This document shows, one piece after another, positions 1 to 11,142 of a stretch of DNA of 64,000 nucleotides; the first letter of the stretch is position 1; the number at the start of each line of letters is the position of its first letter. This stretch comes from Phaeosaccion multiseriatum. Lineage: Eukaryota > Ochrophyta, other classes. The translations under genes were made by a program, and so were the position numbers. Under the pieces are notes generated by a model. It searched no databases. It saw only the letters and a program-made list of their open reading frames with translations, and was not told where the DNA came from. The stretch is taken from NCBI GenBank assembly GCA_965112735.1, contig OZ218958.1:682001-746000 (forward strand), given 5' to 3'.

Positions 1-1
1 T

Positions 2-237
2 GAAAGGTACACTGAGGTTTATGGGAGGGAGTTTCGGGTGGTGATGGGAGGAGAGGACGACGAGGACGAAGAAGGCACCAGCAGCGAGGAAGAGGACGAA
101 GATGATGATCATGTCGATTACGGCGACGAGGAGGAGGAGTACATACGGAGGAGACGTGCGCTCAGTGAGCAGCACCATCGGGAAGAGGGCGGCGATAGTG
201 GCGACTCGGGGGAGGAGGATCCTAGTGATGGTAGTAG

Positions 238-269
<32 letters not shown>

Positions 270-3200
270 TTGAGGACGATGATGATTGTGAGGACGGTGA
301 AGGAGAGGGCTCCGAATGTTGTGGTAGTGACGGGGAGCGAGAGGAGTCAGAGGAGTCAGGGCGGTATGAAGAGGAGGAGTATCAAGGCCACCAGTCAATA
401 CGCGTATCACCAACTGTTGCTGCTGCGTACCCGCCGCCGCCGGCGGTGGTTCTCCCCTCCAGCCGAAGGTCCGGGAAGGGAGATGTCGTGACGCCATTAG
501 CCGAGCTTGCCAGCCCTGCCCCCAGCCGGGTGGGAGAGTATGTCAGCCCTGCAGACAGTCCCGCAGGGCCCGCAGGGGGTTATGTCAGTGACTCCGGGGT
601 TGGTCGCTTGGTGTTTGGTGGGGGCGGTCGGACATCACCCCCCCGAGGTTTACCCTCCGAGGGGACCACCACCACCACCACTGCTCCGCCAGCTGCTACT
701 GCTACTGCTGCTGCTGCAGCTTCCGCCGGCGGCCGAGGCTCCTCCCGCCGTAGCCCCAAGCTGATGAAGTATCGGAGGCCTTTCACCTCTCCTACGAAGC
801 GAGCGACTGCAGCTGCAGCTGCCGCTGCCACCTCTGCTGGTGCCAGGGACAGCAACGAGGAGGAGGTGGAGGAGGAGGAGGAGGAGGAGGAGGGAGGGCA
901 AGCGACCGGAAAGCCCCCACCACAACAACGGGGGGGATACGAGCGACAGAAGGGCACACACCACTTGCTCCCGTCAAGAGAGAGTGCGGAGATTCAGCAG
1001 GTAGTGATTGGGGTCGCTGCAGATGGCGACGGCGCAGGGGAAAAGGTGGAGGAGGAGGAGGAGGAGGGCGAGGAGGAGGAAGAGGAGCAGCTGCTGCTTG
1101 GAGAGCGTGGAATCGAACTCGCGGTGGAGGATGACCGAGGCTCTTTGTCCGAGCCTTCGGAGTGGACGGGGGATAAGTTGCTAGGAGCCACCGCCAAGAA
1201 GAAGGCGAGCAAGAGGAGGAGACTGATACTATTTGTGAAGGTAAGAGAGAGAGAGAGTGAGAGAGAGGAGAGAGAGAGAGAAAAGAGAACGAGAAATGGA
1301 GAGAATTGATACTTCCTCCTTGCCTGCTGCCCCTATCTACTCCAACTTCAACCCCCTTCATCCCCCCCCCCCCTTACCTGCCCCCCCACCAAAGTCGGGC
1401 TTTACGTCCTCCAAGGGCGGCAGCGCCTTCTCAGAGAGTGGTGGGGTAAGGCGACATCGCAAAGACAATCGTTCTTCGAGCCTGCCCGGCTCCGTGCCAG
1501 GCTCGGACGTGGAAGAAATGGAGCGCAAGCCACGGCGGAGGAGAAGGTTCAGGAGGTGGGAATATATTTACACAGACTCACAGACTGCAGACTCACTGAC
1601 TTACAAACCCAACCAGTGGGGGGGGGGGGGGGGCTGATGGGAGTTGATGATTCGCTCGTCACTGCACTGATCTAATTTGTGGTTATGGTGAGGTGTTCAC
1701 GATACATATATATATAGTCGCCACCTTCACCCCTCTCCTCCTTTGCAACGCAATATGTCTGTAGTTTTAGTCTCCGGGCCTTGATGCACACATCCCCCTC
1801 CCACGCCTCCCTCCTTCCCCTCTCTCTCTCCTCTGTTGTCTTGTCGGAGCAGACGAGGCAGAAAGGGGGCTCACGTCAGCAGGGCTCCGAGCATTAAATC
1901 GTCTGCCGAAGAGGAGGAAGAAGAAGAAGAAGAAGAAGAAGAAGAAGAGGGCGAGTACGATGAAAATGGGGTGCTACTGCCCAAGATCATGAAGCAGAAG
2001 AGATCACGTCATCAGGTTTCCGAGGCGAGGGTCGGTATTAGCGCCTACCCCAGACAGGAGGAAGGGGCGACTTTTGAAGACTCCGCTTGGCACTCGTGGA
2101 GAAGTGGGGCAGGGGAAGACTTTCAAGTGAGGACAAAGGGATATAACAAGAGCAAGATTAAAGGGCCGTCGGAGCAGGTGGGTGGGTGGTGTCAAGACCG
2201 GCCATCGGAGCGTGTGTCGGAGGTGGGAGGGAGGGAGGGAGGGACGGACGGAGGGAGGGCACCTAGACAGCCACACACAGAGAGAGTTGCAGATGTAGGA
2301 GAGTGGATACACAAGAGAAGCGAGAGGCGACGGTGGGGGGGGGGGGGGGCTTAGCAAAAGCGCCAACGAAGAGGAGATGCTTGAAACCTCCTGCTGAAAG
2401 CCTCCTGCTAGGAGCGTCCAGCACACTTGCATGTCCCGTTGGTCATCCGGCCTCTCCCCCGCTCTCTGCTCTTGCCCTAGTTCTTTCTATATCTGTCTAC
2501 TGTCTCTCTCTCACTCCCTCTCCACCCTCCCCCCCCCCCTTTGCACACACGCACGCACCCACAGGCAATGTTCGATCTCGTGGGCATGGACGGTTTCCAC
2601 TCCCTCACTCGCCTCAGTCGCGTGGTACCCATGATTGGGGGTCTGGACGAGATAGTGGGCAGCGCCCCCTCGGGTCACCCCGCGGTGCCAAACCTCCTTG
2701 TGATTAACGCTCAACTGCCCAACGAGGCGCCCCCCGGGGTCATGGCAGCGCCGCGCAGCGATGGCGTTACAGTCAACATCCTCTTCTACTTCAAGGCAAG
2801 TCGTGTGTGTACGTGTGCGACATGTCTCTCTTCGCCTCCCTCTCTCTCTCTTCTCTCTCCCCCCCACCCCCCCCCCTCCCCTCTCTCTCCCTCTTCATCT
2901 CTCCCTCTCTCTCTTCATCGGTTTACGTCCCAGCACCTTGGCAACTGAGCTCACATTCGAATGAAAGCTGCAACTCTAAACTAACCTGCGCAAGATGGCA
3001 CCCCTCCCTCCGTCTCTCCCGTCGCCTCTTTGTAACCGCCCCCCTCAGGCGTCTGCGTATCTGCGAGAGTGGCTCCTACCGGGCAAGCTTGAAGGTGCTC
3101 CAGAGAGCGTCCGACTCCTCGTCAGGTACGGAGGAGAGGAGAGGAGAGGAGAGAAGGAGGGAGAGGAGAGGAGAGGATAAGGAGCGAGAGGAGAAGGAGC

Positions 3201-4038
3201 GAGAGGAGAAGGAGGGAGAGGAGAAGGAGGGAGAGGAGATGGAGGGAGAGGAGAGGAGAAGGAGGGAGGGGGAGCGGTGGAGGAGGGGAGAGAAGAAGGA
3301 GGGGGAGGAGAGGAGAAGGAGGAGGAGGAGGAGGAGGAGGAGGAGGAGGAGGAGGAGGAGAAGGAGGAGGAGGAGGAGGGCGGTGGAGGAGGGGAGAGGA
3401 GAAGGAGGGAGGGGGAGGAGAGGGCAGGGATGATGAGACGGAGAAGTTGGGAGTACTGTGTGTGCGTGCGTGTGTGTGTGTGTGCGTGCCATCTATCCTC
3501 CATGTCGTGTAGCCACCATAGACAGCATCCATTGACCATTCATATGAGCTCTATATCTGAGCGTGTCGGCAGCCAGCCCCTCATAGAAACCTCCTCCATC
3601 TCTCTCTCTCTTTCTCTCACTCTCCTCTCTTCCATCTCACTCTCTCTCACTCACTCCCTCTCTCTCACACACACACTCACTCCCTCTCTCTCCCCCTCCC
3701 TCTCTCAGGTGGTTCGAGGAGGGTGAGCAAGACGATGAGGTCCGGGGGAGGTTCAAGCTCTTCGGCAATGTGCTCAACGCCGACGAGGTGAGGTACTTCA
3801 ACAAGGGGAGGGAGGGAGATGGTGGTAAGCTTGCCCTCCTTCATAGGGGGGCGCAGTAGCACCTCTGTCCTTTTCACCCGGGCCCGCACCTCCATTCCTT
3901 CCTTTCCTTCGCACTCCCACCCCCCATCTTTCAATCTGTCAACACTCTTACGTGTCTATCGATCCATCCATCCTTCCATCTATCCGTACATCCATGTATC
4001 TATGTATCCATCCGTCCATCTGTCCATCCATCCGTCCA

Positions 4039-4069
<31 letters not shown>

Positions 4070-4139
4070 CTGTGTGTGTCTGTGTGTGTGTGTGTGTATG
4101 TGTGTGTGTGCGTGTGTGTGCATGTGTGTGTGTGTGTCT

Positions 4140-4171
<32 letters not shown>

Positions 4172-5468
4172 CTGTGTGTATGTGTGTGTGTGTGTGTGTG
4201 TGCTCATCTCTGCCCTGCCGTCACCCAAGGCACACCCCATATATAAACACCCACGCCCCCCACCCCATCCACTGCCATCCTCCACTTCAGGTGGGCCTCC
4301 CCTCCGTCTGCCGAAGGTTCAACGGCAAACCCATCCTGATCCACGCCAAAGAGAGCACTTTGCACACAATCCCCAGCGTCAAGGATGATCGCTTTGGAGG
4401 ATGGGCGGAGCTCGACGTGAACGCCTTCTCCTTCTCGTGGTTCGGCAAGAAGGCGCTGTGGCAGGTGCAGGAGAATTGGCCGCTCTACGCGCTGAGGGTG
4501 GGGTTTTGCATTGAAGCTCGCTCGGATGAGGAGCAGCCCGAGCAGGTGAGAGAGAGAGAGAGGGAGATGAAATGCATTCCTGTTTTCCAAGTATTACGTA
4601 GTATTGCGTAAACTGACGAGACAAGCAGGCGACCACACGCGCACTTAAGAAAAACGAAGGGAGGACGTCAGTAAGTTAGTGGGGGAGGGGTGTACGTAAG
4701 TCAGGGGGACGGGGGTGAGTGGGGCTGAGTGGGTTTTACATGAAGTGTGGGAAAGCGCAACCGGAGGGGTGGGGAGAGCGAGGTAGAGAGAGGGGAGAGA
4801 GGGACACAGATAGAGGTAGAGAGAGAGAGAGAGAGAGATGTATTCCCTGCCTACGCTCCTTTTATCTCTTTGTTGATTGCCTTCCTTCCATGCAGTTGAC
4901 TGTGCTGTTGTCCTCCTGTTACTTTTTGTTGTTTTGTAACTCCGCGTCCTCTCGACCTGCTGGTGGGGGACACAAGCTACACAAGCACGCCCCCCTGACT
5001 TACGTACATCACTCCCCCACTGACTTACTGACACCCCCTCCCCTCTCAGGTGCTGGGGGCGGCTCTGCTCAAGGGCCTTCGTATAAATAACCTTCCAAGC
5101 GCACGGCTATCCGACGACGGCGCCAGGATACTCGTCAACGACGGAGAGGAGGAGGAGGAGGAGGAGGAGGAGGAGGAGGAGGAGGAGGAGGATGGTGGCA
5201 CCGACTCGGAAGAGGGGAGAGGGGCGAGGGGGGGTGCCGGCAGCGAGGCGGGTGGCAAGGCAAGCAGCGCAGGTGAGCAGAGGCAGGAGCAGGAGGGCAG
5301 GAGCAGGGGCAGCAGTTGGTGATACAGCACTGTCGTTGTTGTCGGTGGGCGATGCGATGGGAGCCTCCTGACTCACAAATAGCTCCTGAGAGATATGCCT
5401 GATACATGTCCCGACTTGTCGCGATGGCATATGGGAGCGTGCAGGGATGTGTGTGTGTGTGTGTGTGA

Positions 5469-5516
<48 letters not shown>

Positions 5517-5936
5517 ATGGGTGGGTGGGTGGGTGGGTGGGTGCATGTGTCTGTGTGTGTATGGGTGGGTGGGTGGGTGTGTGCATATGTCTGTGTATAT
5601 GGGTGTGAGGGTGGGTGCAGTGTGTGTGTGTGGGAGGGTGGGCCTATGTATATGTGTTTGGGTGGGCGGGCGGTAGCCTCCTTATTGCACGCACACGCAC
5701 ACCAGACCCTGGTCGTCTGTTCTCTCGCGCTCCCATGGGATGGGCATTGCTCTAATACTCCGTTTGGCCCACTTCCGTCCGGCCATCTTCCTTTCCCCTT
5801 CATACCGCCCCTCCTCCTACTACTACCACAACTCCACCCCTACTTCTCATCCTCTTCTTCTTCTTCTTCTTCTTCCTTCTCCCCTTCGCTGTCCTGGACA
5901 CCACAGCGGCTCAACCAATGAAGCGAAAAAAGAAAT

Positions 5937-5968
<32 letters not shown>

Positions 5969-6292
5969 GAGAGCGGGTGGTTCAAGGCCGTCCAAAGCAG
6001 CGTCGCCTGCGTCTTCCGCCTGGCCAGCTCTGTCCTCTGCACCGACGGGCTCCTCTTCATCCTCTTACTCATGGCACTCACTGCGCTTTGCTTTCAGCAC
6101 CAAGCTATGCAGAGAAGAGGGTTAGGACCAAGGTCAGGGCCGGACTCAGCTGGCTCAGGGATAGGGTCAGGGTCAGAAGGAGCGGGCTCGGAGCCGTCGT
6201 CGGACGCGTTGAGTCATTTCTTCGAGCACGCCGGGGCGACTGCTGCGGACTTCTTGAGCGGGGGGGGGGTGGCTGCTGAGACCGACGACTGA
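2..6292 (+). CDS. EDR2_C (DUF1336) domain protein with C-terminal membrane segment, 5' partial
   Basis: Exons: 2-1240, 1395-1555, 1853-2015, 2565-2795, 3049-3125, 3709-3787, 4291-4545, 5050-5272, 5907-6292; phases close in frame for 937 residues. The frame is open to the window edge, so the true start lies upstream. The first ~520 residues are low complexity with long Asp/Glu, Ala and Ser runs. Exons 4-8 carry the EDR2_C domain known from plant ENHANCED DISEASE RESISTANCE 2: LLVINAQLP, then ILFYFK, RGRFKLFGNV, a block ending in DVNAFSFSWFGKKAL, and LGAALLKGL. In plants the domain follows PH and START lipid-binding domains, which could lie upstream here. A poly-Ala stretch precedes one hydrophobic segment (LFILLLMALTALCF) about 60 residues from the C-terminus, suggesting membrane attachment. 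The fourth intron uses a GC donor (AAG|GCAAGT at 2796). Lipid binding is inferred from the family. Confidence 0.85.
4666..5032. repeat. Foldback (MITE-like) inverted repeat in intron 7 of the EDR2_C gene
   Basis: Arm 4666-4711 and the reverse complement of 4988-5032 agree at nearly all of ~45 positions; both contain TGTACGTAAGTCAGG and GTCAGTAAGT. The ~275 bp between them is partly GA-rich simple sequence. No coding capacity and no clear target-site duplication was seen, so this is either a small non-autonomous element or a locally formed palindrome. Confidence 0.6.
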
Positions 6293-7369
6293 TCTGGATT
6301 ACAAGTGCTCTCCTTCCTACTTGGATGCGCTGGTGCTGCTGTTGCTTGTAGTTAGTTGCTCCTCGGCTCTAGTGTGGGCAGCAGCGGGAGGAGTAGGTTG
6401 GTGATTCAGCAGCACGATGCAGTCTTGGTTTTGTCTTATTGCTTCACCCTTCGGACCACCACCCTGAGCAGGTCGGCAGCATGGTCTACTCGTACTCTCT
6501 CACTACTTGGAAGGGGAAGAAGTAGAGATACCTATTTCTCTATATATCCCAAAGCGTAAGGCCAGGCCAGCTGCTCAAGGCTTCCAGCCCTTCTGGATCG
6601 AGCCAGCCGCAGAAACGGCTGTTGCGGCGTGGGAGCGTGTGAAACGATGTTTCTTCTTCCTTCCTTCCAGCTACATTGCTTTGTGTCTGGTCGAACGATG
6701 AGGAGCGTGGTCTCTCCTCTCCGGGCAGACTTTCATGCTTATAAATGTGTTACAAGTTCAATGCAATTCTCGCACAATCGCGGCGTCACACGTGTGGATC
6801 GATCGCCTCTCCTTTCGTCGCATTCCCTCAGCCTCGGTGGCTCGATGTCCGCCTACTAGTGTAATACTAGGATCGATTGCAAGCCCACTTTCAGGAGGGA
6901 CCCAAGTCCACGCTGCTCGGGGCATAGTCTTCTCAAGCCAAAGCCCTTGAAAGCCTTCCTTCCCCCCACACACGCACTTTGGTAAGGCCGCGCTCTACTT
7001 GAAGACCCGCCTAGGAGCCTAGCTACGGGGGGGGCGCTCGTTGGGCGCGTCACGCATCGCACTCTCCCGCCAAAAGCAGCAGCTGCACGGAGCCAAGCTG
7101 ACTGTCACGGGTCAGGGAAAGCGAGTATACGAGGCAGTAGCAAGAGTAGCTTTAAAAAGCAGGGTTGCCGGCCTCACATGCATTGGTTCTCTTTCGCTCC
7201 TGCACTTTGGCACTTTGGGTTGATTGGGTCAGTAAGCAAATTGGGTTCTTCGACGCGTTGTGTCTGCTCTGGCTACCGACCACAGTGTGCGCCGGCCATA
7301 ATCAGTAATCAGGCCGACGCTACGGGCATATGATCTCTAGTGACGCCAATCGAAGACAAGGAGGTGACG
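6293..7369. other. Intergenic spacer, no gene recognised
   Basis: Between the EDR2_C stop and the ankyrin-like gene. No exon of a known family could be read on either strand. A copy of the dispersed GTTGGTGAT-type core lies at 6394-6413. Unlike the introns it has few simple repeats. Confidence 0.5.
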
Positions 7370-8371
7370 ATGAGCTCAGCCTGCGCGAATGTGTTGTCTC
7401 AGAAAGACGCGATGAGGAAGGTGATGGACATCTTAGGCGAGGGGCATCACCTCTTCGTCGCGGGGGCGAGCAAGCGCTGGAGGAGCCTGTACATCGCCTC
7501 ATATCCAGCGTTGACGACCTCTCTTCGTAGCGTGGTGGGGTCTGTGGAGTGCGTCGAGTGGGTCATCCGGGGGGTGGAGGACGGGAATTTAATGCACCCA
7601 CGCACTATGGCAGCGGCTGCGCAGTTGGGAACTGTGAGCATCTGCCAGGCTCTCGAACCCAGTTGGCCTCCCTTCAGAACGGAGGACGTGTGCCAAGGTG
7701 CTGCGCGGAATGCTCAAAACGGCCTCAGCATTCTCAAGTGGCTCCGCTCGGATGATCGACCCACCAAGTGGCGGGGTGTATTCCAGCGACTCTGCTCCAC
7801 TGGCGGCGCTCATGCTAAGCGCCCGTGCCCATGGAACGAGACTGCGTGCGCTGAAGCTGCTTGGCGAGGGGACGTGGAGATGCTGACTTGGCTGCTGTCG
7901 GATGACGCCAACGCCCCCTTTGACCACAATGTCTGGGGTGGAGCTGCGAGGAAAGGGTGCATCAACGTGCTGGAGATGCTTCTGGCCCACCCCAAGGTCA
8001 GAGCTGTGCTGGAAGCAGCAGCAGAGTATGAAGGGGGTGAGGCGACAGAGCACGATGGTGGCAATCGGTGGAAGTACGGTGCTTACTGTGCCGCGAGTGG
8101 CGGGAAAGTGGAAGTACTGAGCTGGCTGTATGCACACGCTCAGGACTTGTGCCATTGGGACCGCTGGGTTTGCTGTAATGCCGTTTGTGCCAAGAGTTTG
8201 GCCACGTTGAAGTGGCTGCGATCAGAGAGTGTCATGTGTGCCTGGGACGAGCGCTCGTGCCCTGAACAGGTACTGCGCAAGGGGTTGAAGTGCATAGAGA
8301 GGGATGCGCGCTTCGAAGACATCAAACAGTGGGTACACGCCAACGGGCACCCCTGCGACTGCGAGGACTGA
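7370..8371 (+). CDS. Intronless ankyrin-like repeat protein with F-box-like N-terminus
   Basis: A single uninterrupted frame of 333 codons. The first in-frame ATG is at 7370. The open frame extends upstream to a GTG at 7340, which I do not use. The N-terminus (ILGEGHHLFVAGASKRWRSLY) resembles the F-box-like leader seen in brown-algal ankyrin-type proteins. It is followed by divergent ~33-residue repeats with signatures such as LKWLRS, CPWNETACAEAAWRGDVEML and VEVLSWLYAHA, plus a C-terminal NGHPCDCED typical of this repeat style. Proteins of this type are abundant in stramenopiles and large DNA viruses. Function is probably protein-protein interaction, perhaps in ubiquitin ligation; that is inference. 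Every well-modelled neighbour except the neuferricin-like gene has introns, so retroposition or viral origin is possible. Confidence 0.75.
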   Translation: MSSACANVLSQKDAMRKVMDILGEGHHLFVAGASKRWRSLYIASYPALTTSLRSVVGSVECVEWVIRGVEDGNLMHPRTMAAAAQLGTVSICQALEPSWPPFRTEDVCQGAARNAQNGLSILKWLRSDDRPTKWRGVFQRLCSTGGAHAKRPCPWNETACAEAAWRGDVEMLTWLLSDDANAPFDHNVWGGAARKGCINVLEMLLAHPKVRAVLEAAAEYEGGEATEHDGGNRWKYGAYCAASGGKVEVLSWLYAHAQDLCHWDRWVCCNAVCAKSLATLKWLRSESVMCAWDERSCPEQVLRKGLKCIERDARFEDIKQWVHANGHPCDCED

Positions 8372-9730
8372 GCTAAAACGGGCAGGCACTCCCGCAACTG
8401 CTGCGAGCCGCACTCCTTTTCTCACTCCTTGGTGGTTGTGATCGGATGTTTTGGACTTGAAAGGACGTCCACTCGGGCTCGGGCTCGGGCTCGTAAGCTG
8501 CTGGATCTTTGGGTTGCATGGAGCGGCCGGGGCCAGGCGCGCGTATGCCCTCCTCCGTGCGCTCTCGTCGCTGCTCACAAGAAAGGGACTTGTCTACAAT
8601 AGTAACGATAAAGGATAAATGATACCCCTCGATTAAAACAAATTCATTCAAGACTCCAGTAGAGAAGGTGCCATAGAGCTGTGGCAGAGATACACTCCAT
8701 TCTCGCGGAGGGCACATTCGCCCTTACTCGCCCTCCCGTCGCCTTCGGAGCCGCTGGTCCCTCCCCCTCACCCGCGAAGCCTCTGGTCTTGCTGCTCTCT
8801 CCCCCTGCTCCATCCCGCGCGTGTGCGTGCGTGCTCGCCTTCGACTCATTTGTGTACACGAAGCCTCTACCCGGAGCCTAGTGTACGGCATATAATGTCA
8901 CGGCACTGCCTCGCCCGAGCTACTGCTGCTGCGCATTACAGACACTCACCCACGCGACAAATGCGATAGAGCTCTCTCTCACTCTCACTCTCTCTCTCTC
9001 TCACTCTCACTCTCTCTCTCTCTCCCTCTCTCTCACTCTCACTCTCTCTCTCACTCTCTCTCTCTCTCTCTCTCTCCCTGGAAGGACCGCAGCCACTCAC
9101 ACCCCTTTCGTCAAAGAGGTCTGGCGAGAGGTGTGGGGGAAGAACGGTCGAGTCCGTCACCGTCACCACGCTCCTCTCAACAACGCCTTGCGCTTCAGCA
9201 GTTTCTACTGCTGTCAGCGGACTGGTATCAGCAGCACGACCATTACCATGGTCAACATGAGCATGCCCATATGACCATGATGAACATGACCAGCGATGAG
9301 ACCCCTACCGACAGCTACGCGCTTTTCTCCTTTCTCCTTTCTCCTGTGTTTGGCCACCGAAGAGCGAGCGCCGTCGTCGCTGTCTTTCATCTCCCTCCGT
9401 CTCTGCGTCTCTCTCCCTTCATCAGAGTCGAGGGCAGCTTCGGTAACGGATACAGACAGAGAGAGAGACCGGACAAGAGAGGGGAGAGGGGGAGAGAGCA
9501 GCCGGGTGAATGCTGCAGCTCTTGCACTCCCAAGGTCTTGGCACTTTGTCTGTTCAAAGTCACTCTCAGTCGCAGCGGGTACCCTTCCCCCATACGCTGC
9601 TATGCTATGCTCTGTTGCTGCTGCTGCTGCTGCTGTATCGCCAATTGCTGCTGCTGCTCGCGCTGCTTCGTGTCTTCCACCAAGAGCAGCAGAGGGCTTC
9701 GAGTGTGGTAATACAGCCATGCGAAGACCG
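8372..9730. other. Intergenic spacer, no gene recognised
   Basis: Between the ankyrin-like gene and the PHYHD1-like stop. Contains a CT/CTCA simple-repeat tract at about 8970-9080 and, at 9629-9659, a copy of the dispersed core flanked by GCT triplets. Open frames here have simple-repeat composition and match nothing I recognise. Confidence 0.45.
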
Positions 9731-10793
9731 TCACATGTCATTGAAAGGCCTTCCGTCTTCCCGCTGCAGCCAATTGTCAGCTGGATACGTCACGCCCTCC
9801 TTCCCCTGCCAACAGCACGCCAATACCACGCCAAGACCACGCCAATAGCATGCCAATACCACGCCAATAGCATGCCAATAGCACGCCAACAGCACGTCAA
9901 TAGCACGGACAGAGAGTACAACACACAACACGACAAGGAGGGCGCAAACAACAAGGGGGGGAGCCGTGAGATGAAGAGCAGAGTATAGTCAAGAGGGAGC
10001 AGTAGTGTAGAGTCAGACTATAGTCACTATAGTCAAGACAGAGCACAAGTGTCAAATAGTATAGGTATAGAGTACGTGCAGTTGCCAAGATCAAGCCCTT
10101 GCCCAGACAGAGTAGATGGCAGTAGATGGCCCTCCTTCACTCCCTGTCAGACAGCCACACCATGTGTTTTGCCCTAGCGACTAGCTCGCAAGCAAGCATG
10201 CATATGCCAGTCAGCAACGGGCTATGGTATGGGAAGGGTGTGTGTGTGTGTACGTGTGTGTGTGTGTGTGTGTGTGTGTACTCACATCAACGACGTGTGG
10301 GGTATGGGGGTATAGGGAGTCAACAAGGGGCATGGTATAGGGTAGATGGTGTACTCACATCAGTCAACAATGGGCATGGTGTTTTCAGCTGATGTGATCA
10401 TATCAATATAGGGGGTACTCAGTGTAGCTCAATACTCACATCAACGACGTGCAGGGTGTAGGCATGCCTCGACTTGTCAGATTTGTTCTCCAAGCTGTAG
10501 TGGACAACAGCACTGAGTTGAGGGAGGCGTGTGGAGGGAGGGGAGGGGGGGGGGTGGTGAGGAGGAGAGAGAGGGAGGGGGAGGGAGAGAGAAAGAACGG
10601 GAGGGGGGGAGGAAGTGAGTGAGAGAGGGAAGGGAGAGAGGGGAGAGGGGGGGGAGAGAGGAGGGAGAGGGAAAGAGGAGGAAGAGAGCGAATCAAAGGG
10701 ATAGATGTGGCTGAAGGGATGGGCAAGTAGTGGAGGCAGAGGGGGGCAACCTCGCACTACATCTACACAAATACACATAATATATATACATGT

Positions 10794-10845
<52 letters not shown>

Positions 10846-11074
10846 GTGCAGTAAGACAAGCGTGCCAGCCTTGACGGGCAGCGACACGGCACCCTCAAGG
10901 TCAAAGTCCTCCTCCGGTGCCGTGAATTCCAGCCCCGAGTCATCGGCCTTGCGTTTGAAGCGGCGGCACACGCCTCTCTAGGGAGTCAGTCGTGAGATGG
11001 AGGGTGGGAGAGGGAGGGGCGAGGGCGGGAGGAAGTGGGAGAGGGAGAGAGGGGGGGGGGAGGAGGAAGAGAGA

Positions 11075-11142
<68 letters not shown>

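Noticed and set aside
3122-3540. Purine-rich frames of ~140-160 codons on both strands
   Set aside because: GGAGA/GGA simple sequence within intron 5 of the EDR2_C gene; mirror frames open on both strands show compositional bias rather than coding.
9133-9711. 192-codon frame in the spacer before the PHYHD1-like stop
   Set aside because: His/Met- and Cys-run composition from short repeats, overlapping open frames on the other strand, and no recognisable domain.
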